Part shown: positions 58,549-64,000 of the stretch, one piece after another | Numbering within the stretch: position 1 is the stretch's first letter | Layout: every line of letters begins with the position of its first letter | Assembly: GCF_003044185.1 (NCBI RefSeq) | Contig: NZ_PYYB01000003.1 | Coordinates: 248,001 to 312,000, forward strand | Length of the DNA stretch: 64,000 bases | Reading direction: 5' to 3' | Origin: Paraconexibacter algicola | GTDB taxonomy: Bacteria > Actinomycetota > Thermoleophilia > Solirubrobacterales > Solirubrobacteraceae | The notes under the pieces: model-generated | Database searches by the model: none | What the model was told of the DNA's origin: nothing | What the model saw: the letters and a program-made list of their open reading frames with translations, nothing else | Translations under genes and position numbers: made by a program

Positions 58549-58674
58549 TCAGAGGACGCCCGTGCCGCCGAGCGCGAGCAGCGCCATCACGGCGACGACG
58601 AAGGCGAGCAGGACGCCGTCGAAGCTGCGACGGCCGACGGTGGAGGTGTGCTGGGCGATCTCGTGGGAGGACAT
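58549..58674 (-). CDS. 41-residue single-pass membrane peptide
   Basis: A short ORF from ATG 58674 to TGA 58549. The sequence starts SSHEIAQHTSTVGRRSF, followed by a hydrophobic stretch (~19-39, 'DGVLLAFVVAVMALLALGG'). GGGGAG lies immediately before the start but closer than ideal. It fills the gap between the zinc-ribbon gene and the NTF2-like lipoprotein gene, all on the same strand. It is plausible as a real micro-protein but rests on hydrophobicity and position only. Confidence 0.4.
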   Translation of the reverse strand: MSSHEIAQHTSTVGRRSFDGVLLAFVVAVMALLALGGTGVL

Positions 58675-58759
58675 GCTCCCCACGTCGGCCGTCCAGCGCG
58701 CGCTCCTCAGTTCCGGTCCCCGACGTCGAACGGACGTCCAGGTGCGCGCCCGGTCGTGG

Positions 58760-59191
58760 TTAGGGCGCGGCGGGCTGGGGCGGCTGCGGCTGCGCCTTCG
58801 CGAGCGAGGAGATCCGCCACTCGCCCCCCTCGAGCGTCAGCTCGAGCGTGTCCTGCGAGTCGGGCTGCCCCTCGGCGCTGGAGCGGACCTGCACCAGCGC
58901 CTTGGACTTGTTGACCGTCACCTCGCCGACCTCGACCCGCGGGTTCTTCACCTCCTGGAGCCCGCGCTTGAACGCGAGCTCGCAGGGCAGGCCGACCGCC
59001 TCGACGCTGCGCAGCAGCTCCTTCGCGACGAGGTCGTCGCAGATCCGCTGGTAGTCCTTCTTCGCGCTCGCCTCCCCGTAGCTGCGCACCGTGTCGCGCA
59101 CGAGGTCGGTGTCGGACTCCCCGCCGCAGCCGGCGGCGAACGCGCTGAGGGCCGCGAGCAGCGCGGCGAGACGCCTGGTCCGAACGGTCAT
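58760..59191 (-). CDS. putative lipoprotein, NTF2-like
   Basis: A 143-residue lipoprotein with signal peptide and lipobox AAGC (Cys ~21). The mature part, starting 'DTDLVRDTVRSYGEASAKKDYQRIC', here summarised as an N-terminal helix pair, and ending in 'GGEWRISSLAKA', has the outline of an NTF2/SnoaL-like domain common in actinobacterial lipoproteins. Function unknown. It is divergent from moaA with 24 bp between starts. TACTCT (minus strand, 59200-59205) lies 8 nt before the ATG and overlaps the -10 of moaA. Confidence 0.72.
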   Translation of the reverse strand: MTVRTRRLAALLAALSAFAAGCGGESDTDLVRDTVRSYGEASAKKDYQRICDDLVAKELLRSVEAVGLPCELAFKRGLQEVKNPRVEVGEVTVNKSKALVQVRSSAEGQPDSQDTLELTLEGGEWRISSLAKAQPQPPQPAAP

Positions 59192-59199
59192 CGCGCCGC

Positions 59200-59209
59200 A
59201 GAGTACAGT
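59200..59209. promoter_or_regulatory. overlapping divergent -10 boxes
   Basis: The plus strand has TACAGT at 59204-59209, 6 nt before the moaA ATG. The minus strand has TACTCT at 59200-59205, 8 nt before the lipoprotein ATG. The two hexamers share two base pairs, so the two promoters should exclude each other. Confidence 0.5.
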
Positions 59210-59215
59210 CCCTGC

Positions 59216-60217
59216 ATGGGTCGAGAGGCACTCGTCGACGGGCACGGTCGTCGCATCGGGGACGTGCGCGTGTCGGTCACCGACCGCTGCAACTTCCGCT
59301 GCCAGTACTGCATGCCCGCGGAGGGCCTCCCGTGGCTCGAGCGCTCCGACGTCCTGAGCTTCGAGGAGCTGACGCGCATCGTGCGCCTCCTCGCGGAGAT
59401 GGGCGTGGGCGGCGTGCGCCTCACCGGCGGCGAGCCGCTCGTGCGCCGCGACCTGCCGCGGCTCGCCGCCATGGTCGCCGCGCTGCCGGGGGTCGAGGAC
59501 CTCGCGATCACCACGAACGGCTTCCTGCTCGAGCGCGACGCCCGGGCGCTCGTCGACGCCGGGGTGCGCCGCTTCAACGTGTCGATCGACTCGCTGCAGC
59601 GCGACCGCTTCTACGAGCTGACGCGTCGTGACGCGCTCCCCCGCGTCCTCGCGGGACTCGAGGCGCTCGCGGCGATCCCGCAGGCGCACCCGATCAAGGT
59701 GAACGCCGTCGCGCTGCGCGACTTCACCGAGCAGGAGGCGCTCCCGTTCGCCGCGTTCGCGCGCGAGCACCCGTTCGAGGTCCGCTTCATCGAGGTCATG
59801 CCCCTGGACGCGGACCGCCGCTGGACGCCGGAGCAGGTCCTGACCGGCCAGGAGCTCCACGACCTGATCCACGCGGTCCACCCGCTCGAGCCGCTCGAGC
59901 GCGCGCCGTCGTCCACCGCGCGGGTCTACCGCTTCGCCGACGGCCGGGGCGCCGGGACGATCGGCTTCATCAACCCGGTCAGCGAGCCGTTCTGCGACGA
60001 CTGCAACCGGCTGCGGCTCACCGCCGACGGCAAGCTGCGCACCTGCCTGTTCTCGGTCAACGAGACCGACCTGCGCACGCCGCTGCGCGACGGGACCGAC
60101 GACGACGGGCTCGTGCAGATCATCCGCGACGCGGTCTGGCGCAAGGAGCTCAAGCACCGCGTCAACGACCCGGGCTTCGTGCAGCCGCCGCGCTCCATGA
60201 GCGCCATCGGCGGCTGA
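59216..60217 (+). CDS. moaA: GTP 3',8-cyclase MoaA
   Basis: A 333-residue radical SAM enzyme, first step of molybdenum cofactor synthesis, converting GTP to 3',8-cyclo-GTP. The N-terminal [4Fe-4S] motif is CNFRCQYC (Cys25, 29, 32). The SAM region has 'RLTGGEPLVRRDLP'. The C-terminal second cluster region has 'FCDDCNRLRLTADGK' and a downstream Cys in 'LRTCLFS'. The C-terminus ends in the essential Gly-Gly. Other moa genes are absent, but mobA lies 1.9 kb downstream on the other strand. Leaderless start predicted. Confidence 0.96.
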   Translation: MGREALVDGHGRRIGDVRVSVTDRCNFRCQYCMPAEGLPWLERSDVLSFEELTRIVRLLAEMGVGGVRLTGGEPLVRRDLPRLAAMVAALPGVEDLAITTNGFLLERDARALVDAGVRRFNVSIDSLQRDRFYELTRRDALPRVLAGLEALAAIPQAHPIKVNAVALRDFTEQEALPFAAFAREHPFEVRFIEVMPLDADRRWTPEQVLTGQELHDLIHAVHPLEPLERAPSSTARVYRFADGRGAGTIGFINPVSEPFCDDCNRLRLTADGKLRTCLFSVNETDLRTPLRDGTDDDGLVQIIRDAVWRKELKHRVNDPGFVQPPRSMSAIGG

Positions 60218-60260
60218 GCGTTCATCCAAACGTCACCGGCGAGCGAACATCCTGGTCGGG

Positions 60261-62072
60261 ATGCTCCTCCTGACGCTCTTCGCCGTCCTCGCCGGTGCCG
60301 GCACCGCGGTCAGCCCGTGCGTGCTGCCGGTCCTCCCCGCGCTGCTGTCCGCGGGCGCCACCGGCGGCCGCCGCCGTCCGCTGGGGATCGTCTGCGGGCT
60401 GACCGTCACCTTCACGGTGACGATCGTCGGCCTCGCCCAGGTGGTCGACGGCGTCGGGCTCGGCGACGGGCTGCTGCGGACGCTGGCGATCGTCGCGCTG
60501 CTCGGCTTCGGCCTCGTCGTGCTCGTCCCGGCGCTCGGCGACCGGGTCGAGGCGCCGCTCTCGCGGCTGGCGCGGTTCGGCCCGACCGGGCGCGAGGGCG
60601 ACGGCCTGCGGTCCGGCCTGCTGATCGGCGGCGCGCTGGGCTTCGTGTACGCGCCGTGTGCCGGCCCGATCCTCGCGGCCGTGATCGCGGTCGGCGCCGC
60701 CACGGGCGAGACCGTCGTCATCGGCCTCGCCTACGCGGCCGGGTCGGCGGCCGTCCTGCTGCTGCTGGCGCTCGGCGGGCGGCGCGTCGTGGACCGCGTG
60801 CGCCGGGCCGGCCGCGGTCCCGCCGTCCAGCGGGCGGTCGGTGCGGTGATGGTGCTCACCGCGGTCGCGATGCTCGCCGACCTCGACGTGCGCTTCCAGA
60901 CCTCGATCGCCGACCACCTGCCCGCCGCGGTCGTCAACCCCACGCGCGCGCTGGAGCGGTCCGGGGCGGTCGCCGACCGGCTCGAGGACCTGCAGGGCGC
61001 GCCGCGCTTTAACTCGCAGGCGGCCGCGCGCGACGCCGCGCCCGCGGTCGCCGCCGCGACCACCGGACCGACCGGTCCCGCCCCGGACCCCGACACCGCC
61101 GCGCTCCCGGGCGTGCGCACGCCGCCGCTGCCCGTGCTCGGCCCCGCACCGGAGTTCCGGGACACGCAGCGCTGGTTCAACACCCCGGACGGTCGCGCGC
61201 TCTCGCTGCGGCAGCTGCGCCGCGAGCGCAAGGTCGTGCTCATCGACTTCTGGACCTACACCTGCATCAACTGCATCCGGACGCTCCCCTACCTGCGGGC
61301 GTGGGACGCGAAGTACCGCCGGCTCGGCCTCGAGATCGTCGGGGTGCACACGCCCGAGTTCGCGTTCGAGAAGGACGCCGGGAACGTCGCCGACGCCGTC
61401 CGCCGCAGCCGCCTGCGCTACCCCGTCGTGCAGGACAACGACTTCGGCACCTGGAACGCCTGGGGCAACCAGTTCTGGCCCGCCAAGTACCTCATCGACG
61501 CCGACGGCCAGGTCCGCTACACGCACTTCGGGGAGGGCGAGTACCGGGAGACCGAGGCCGCCATCCGCGCCCTGCTCGCCGAGGCCGGCGACCGCGACCT
61601 CGGCGCCGGGGTCCGCACCACCGGCGGCGACGCGCCCTCGCAGCGCACCACGCCCGAGACGTACCTCGGCTCGCAGCGCGCGCAGGGGTGGGCGCAGCCG
61701 CCGACCGACGGCACGCGCGCCTACCGCTACCGCGGCGCGCTGCCCCAGAGCGGCTTCGCGCTTGACGGTCGCTGGCGGGTGGACGGCGAGCGCGCCGCCG
61801 CGGTCGCCGACGGCGTCCTGCGCGCGCAGGTCGTCGCCCGCGACGTCTACCTCGTCCTCAGCCCGCCGCGCACGCGCGCGGGCCTCGTGACCGTCGAGCT
61901 CGACGGCCGCCCGATCCGCGCCCGCGACGCGGGCGACGACGTCCGCGGCGGCCGCGTCCGCGTGCCGTCGCAGCGGCTGTACCACCTCGTGCACCTCGAC
62001 CGTCCGGGCGAGCACGAGCTGACCCTGCGGTTCCGCGACGGCACCGCCGGCTACGCGTTCACGTTCGGCTGA
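60261..62072 (+). CDS. dipZ: DipZ-like CcdA-thioredoxin fusion
   Basis: A 603-residue membrane protein with three parts. Residues 1-~220 form a CcdA-type transmembrane electron relay with the paired cysteines in 'SPCVLPVLPALL' (Cys20) and 'YAPCAGPIL'. Residues ~295-445 form an extracytoplasmic TlpA-like thioredoxin domain with active site CINC (~331-334, 'WTYTCINCIRTLPYL'). Residues ~470-603 resemble the beta-rich C-terminal domain of mycobacterial DipZ. It carries reducing power across the membrane to thiol proteins. It starts 43 bp after moaA and may be co-transcribed. Confidence 0.92.
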   Translation: MLLLTLFAVLAGAGTAVSPCVLPVLPALLSAGATGGRRRPLGIVCGLTVTFTVTIVGLAQVVDGVGLGDGLLRTLAIVALLGFGLVVLVPALGDRVEAPLSRLARFGPTGREGDGLRSGLLIGGALGFVYAPCAGPILAAVIAVGAATGETVVIGLAYAAGSAAVLLLLALGGRRVVDRVRRAGRGPAVQRAVGAVMVLTAVAMLADLDVRFQTSIADHLPAAVVNPTRALERSGAVADRLEDLQGAPRFNSQAAARDAAPAVAAATTGPTGPAPDPDTAALPGVRTPPLPVLGPAPEFRDTQRWFNTPDGRALSLRQLRRERKVVLIDFWTYTCINCIRTLPYLRAWDAKYRRLGLEIVGVHTPEFAFEKDAGNVADAVRRSRLRYPVVQDNDFGTWNAWGNQFWPAKYLIDADGQVRYTHFGEGEYRETEAAIRALLAEAGDRDLGAGVRTTGGDAPSQRTTPETYLGSQRAQGWAQPPTDGTRAYRYRGALPQSGFALDGRWRVDGERAAAVADGVLRAQVVARDVYLVLSPPRTRAGLVTVELDGRPIRARDAGDDVRGGRVRVPSQRLYHLVHLDRPGEHELTLRFRDGTAGYAFTFG

Positions 62073-62096
62073 GGCGGGGACGGGGGCTGCGGCCGG

Positions 62097-62696
62097 TCAG
62101 GCCGGGAAGCCGTCGCGACGGTCGAGCATCGCGGTCGCCTGCAGCAGGTCGTCCGGCGTGTTGACGTTGAAGTACGGCGTCGCGTCGGTCTCCGCGAGCT
62201 CCCGCACCCGCAGCCCCTGCACCGCGTCCGTGAGCCGGACCGTCGGGTCGAACCCGGCGAGCCGGCCGAGCGCGCCCGGCGCGTACAGGGCGCACAGCGG
62301 CTGCAGCCGTCCCGCGACCCGCGGGACGACGGCGTCGGCGTCCCCCCGGTCCACGGCGAGGATCCGCCGGACCGTGGCGCGGTCCAGCAGCGCGAGGTCC
62401 CCGGCGGCGACGAACACCGGGCGTCCGCCGGCCAGGCGCAGCGCCTGCACGATCCCCGCGAGCGGATGGCGCGGCACCGGCGGCTCCATCCAGACCGCGA
62501 CGCGCGGGTCCAGGCCGGGCAGCTCGACGTCGCGCTTGGCCACGACCGCGACGTCCGGCAGGACCGCCAGCAGCGCGGCGAGCGGATGGTTCAGCAGCGC
62601 CCGCCCCCGGACGAGCACGATCGCCTTCCCGCCGCCCATGCGGCGACCCAGCCCACCGGCGAGCACCACGCCCATCGGCGCGCGCGCATCGCTCAT
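62097..62696 (-). CDS. mobA: molybdenum cofactor guanylyltransferase MobA
   Basis: A 199-residue nucleotidyltransferase that attaches GMP to molybdopterin. The N-terminal GTP-binding motif 'LAGGLGRRMGGGKA' (~13-26) is intact, and 'VFVAAGDLALLD' provides the metal-binding Asp. 'NVNTPDDLL' near the end is typical of MobA. Somewhat divergent in the GDMP/P motif (Leu replaces Met/Pro), so an IspD/MocA-like specificity is a minor alternative. Converges with dipZ; moaA is nearby. Confidence 0.87.
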   Translation of the reverse strand: MSDARAPMGVVLAGGLGRRMGGGKAIVLVRGRALLNHPLAALLAVLPDVAVVAKRDVELPGLDPRVAVWMEPPVPRHPLAGIVQALRLAGGRPVFVAAGDLALLDRATVRRILAVDRGDADAVVPRVAGRLQPLCALYAPGALGRLAGFDPTVRLTDAVQGLRVRELAETDATPYFNVNTPDDLLQATAMLDRRDGFPA

Positions 62697-62747
62697 CGCT
62701 GGCCCCCTGCCCCGGACACGTGGCCGAGCCTACCGCCGTCCGCGCCG

Positions 62748-62753
62748 TAGACT
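62748..62753 (+). promoter_or_regulatory. putative -10 box of the 190-aa zinc-ribbon gene
   Basis: TAGACT, 6 nt (GGCGGC) before the ATG at 62760; no Shine-Dalgarno. Confidence 0.45.
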
Positions 62754-62759
62754 GGCGGC

Positions 62760-63332
62760 ATGGAGGGTTCCTTCGACAGTCGGCCGTGGCTGCGCTGCTA
62801 CCGGTGCTGGTCCACCGACCTCGAGGTCCAGGTGCACTACGACGGCGTGCACAAGATCGACCTCGAGACCGGTGAGCGCGCCGAGCCGATCGAGCAGATC
62901 CAGGAGGCCGTCGTGCAGTGCGTCGACTGCATGCACGACCAGCCGCACCTCCTGTTCGTCGGGGACCGCGTCGAGCCGATCGAGGACCGCTGGGAGCGGA
63001 TGGTCGCCGGGACCCCGTGGGTGGCGTCCTGCACCGTGTCGGTGAACACCGACGAGGTCGAGACCTGCACCGGCCCCGAGGCCGCCGACGCCCTCTCCTA
63101 CGCCGCCTTCGGCGACCACGGCACCCGCGAGTTCTTCACGCACGTGCGGTTCCACAAGCACGAGGACGACAACCGCACGATCGTCGTGCACCTGCTCGTC
63201 GAGCTCTACGCCCGCTCGCAGGACGAGGCCACCGACGTGCTCGAGGAGGCCGCCCGCGGCCCGATCGCGATCACCTCGCTGGCCGAGGAGTCGCGCCCGC
63301 CCGCCGCCTCCGGCGGCGCCGACCCGCACTGA
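62760..63332 (+). CDS. four-cysteine zinc-ribbon-like protein, unknown
   Basis: A 190-residue soluble protein. Two CxxC pairs, CYRC (~13-16) and CVDC (~54-57), could form one zinc site around a beta insert. The C-terminal part ('FFTHVRFHKHEDDNRT' region) is His/Asp-rich and followed by a helix. It has no recognised family, signal peptide or membrane segment. A leaderless start is predicted. It lies between mobA (divergent) and the glutamate dehydrogenase gene (convergent), so context does not reveal its role. Confidence 0.72.
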   Translation: MEGSFDSRPWLRCYRCWSTDLEVQVHYDGVHKIDLETGERAEPIEQIQEAVVQCVDCMHDQPHLLFVGDRVEPIEDRWERMVAGTPWVASCTVSVNTDEVETCTGPEAADALSYAAFGDHGTREFFTHVRFHKHEDDNRTIVVHLLVELYARSQDEATDVLEEAARGPIAITSLAEESRPPAASGGADPH

Positions 63333-63353
63333 GCGGCCGACACCGCAGGCGGC

Positions 63354-64000
63354 TCAGCGGCCGACGACGGTCCGCAGGCGCCGCGCGACGAGCCCGAGGC
63401 CGGCGACGTCCGCGCCCTCCCCGGCGACCATCCGGGCGAGCGTCGTGAACCGCTCGACCTGGACCGCGCGCGTGGCGAGCGCCGCGCCGACCGCGGCGGC
63501 CGGCTCGAGCTCGGGATGCTCCGACAGCGCGACGCCCGCGAGCTCGACCGCGAGGTCGTGCAGCTCGTCGGTGACCGACAGCGCCGCCCACCGCTGCGCG
63601 CGCCCGGACGGCGGCAGCTGCGCGACCGCCGTGTGCAGCGCGCTGAGCCACAGGGCGTCCTGCACCGCCACGAGCCCGGCGGCCGCCGCGGGCACGTCCC
63701 GGCCCGTGCGCTGCGCCAGCCCGACGAGCGCCGGGGCGTGCACGAGCTCCGGCAGCAACGCGAGCGCGGTCGCGAGGTCCTGCGGCACCCCGCGCTCCGC
63801 GAGCGCGGTGGCCCGGCGCTCGTGCGCGGCGGCCCGGTCGCCACCGAGGATCCCGGCGACGTCCGCGCGGACGAGCTCCGCGGCCTGCGCGGTGGCGGCC
63901 GCGAGCGGGCCGATCTCCGCACCGGGAGCGTGGCGCAGCACCCAGCGGCTGCTGATCCGGACGGCCTCGTCGACGAGCGTCATCGCCGACCACTGGTCGG
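63354..64000 (-). CDS. gdh: NAD-specific glutamate dehydrogenase (Bac_GDH), C-terminal end
   Basis: The frame stays open to the window edge, so only the last ~215 residues are present and the start is outside. The sequence (DQWSAM, then 'VRISSRWVLRHAPG', 'LAERGVPQDLATALALL', 'WLSALHTAVAQLPPSGRAQRW', 'SVTDELHDL') matches the helical C-terminal domain of the large ~1600-residue NAD-GDH, which deaminates glutamate to 2-oxoglutarate. The catalytic domain lies upstream beyond position 64000. An internal ATG at 63983 is not the start. Convergent with the zinc-ribbon gene. Confidence 0.82.
   Translation of the reverse strand, partial: DQWSAMTLVDEAVRISSRWVLRHAPGAEIGPLAAATAQAAELVRADVAGILGGDRAAAHERRATALAERGVPQDLATALALLPELVHAPALVGLAQRTGRDVPAAAAGLVAVQDALWLSALHTAVAQLPPSGRAQRWAALSVTDELHDLAVELAGVALSEHPELEPAAAVGAALATRAVQVERFTTLARMVAGEGADVAGLGLVARRLRTVVGR

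Overview
The window is about 72-75% G+C, gene-dense, and uses ATG and GTG starts with many 4-bp ATGA/GTGA overlaps. It carries a coenzyme F420 biosynthesis cluster, PucR-type regulators, DUF3556 and DUF6421 proteins, an EthA-like monooxygenase, a DipZ-type protein and a Bac_GDH-type glutamate dehydrogenase. This points to a high-GC actinobacterium, most likely Thermoleophilia/Solirubrobacterales (Patulibacter/Conexibacter-like); that placement is inferred from gene content, not measured. It looks like chromosomal core and near-core DNA. I see no prophage, insertion sequence, CRISPR array or conjugation gene.

Layout. 1-4473: 3'-truncated gene for a giant secreted repeat protein. 4717-9109: operon of DUF6421 fusion, SDR and threonine aldolase, with a divergent Lrp/AsnC regulator. 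9110-9409: non-coding, with a 44-bp inverted repeat. 9410-12476: cysteine-free rpsD coupled to a SirB1-like gene, divergent from a DEAD-box helicase. 12488-18807: DUF3556 / FAD oxidoreductase / PucR operon, divergent from an acyl-CoA carboxyltransferase gene. 18897-22965: amt-PII, a NarL-type two-component pair and a hotdog thioesterase. 22994-26635: PucR, EthA-like monooxygenase, SDR. 27202-28223: four tRNAs (Gly-TCC, Trp-CCA, Leu-TAG, Leu-CAA). 28349-38589: PPOX protein, IMPase, amidase, envelope proteins, acetoacetyl-CoA synthetase, HMG-CoA lyase. 38618-44383: F420 genes npdG-cofD-cofC-cofE converging on fbiC-greA. 44491-50062: lipoproteins, YgfZ and a DEDDh/GIY-YIG nuclease. 50131-57854: crotonyl-CoA carboxylase/reductase, ClpS, MBL hydrolase, methyltransferase, YihY, ethylmalonyl-CoA mutase and MeaB. 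57841-64000: MoaA, DipZ, MobA, zinc-ribbon proteins, and the 3' end of an NAD-glutamate dehydrogenase gene.

How the genes fit together. The F420 genes supply the cofactor that the PPOX-type protein and NpdG may use. Ccr, ethylmalonyl-CoA mutase and MeaB indicate the ethylmalonyl-CoA branch of acetyl-CoA assimilation. HMG-CoA lyase and acetoacetyl-CoA synthetase handle acetoacetate nearby. Amt-PII and the glutamate dehydrogenase concern ammonium.

Many genes have a TANNNT -10 hexamer only 6-10 nt before the start codon, which suggests common leaderless transcription. A palindrome with core CCTCCGCGGAGG recurs within genes, always in the frame that reads Ser-Ala-Glu, and twice between convergent genes. 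Most attractive for follow-up are the DUF6421 fusion operon, the PII protein lacking Tyr51, the cysteine-free S4 with a palindromic leader, the recurring palindrome, and LexA-like boxes, one of them next to a Cho-like nuclease.
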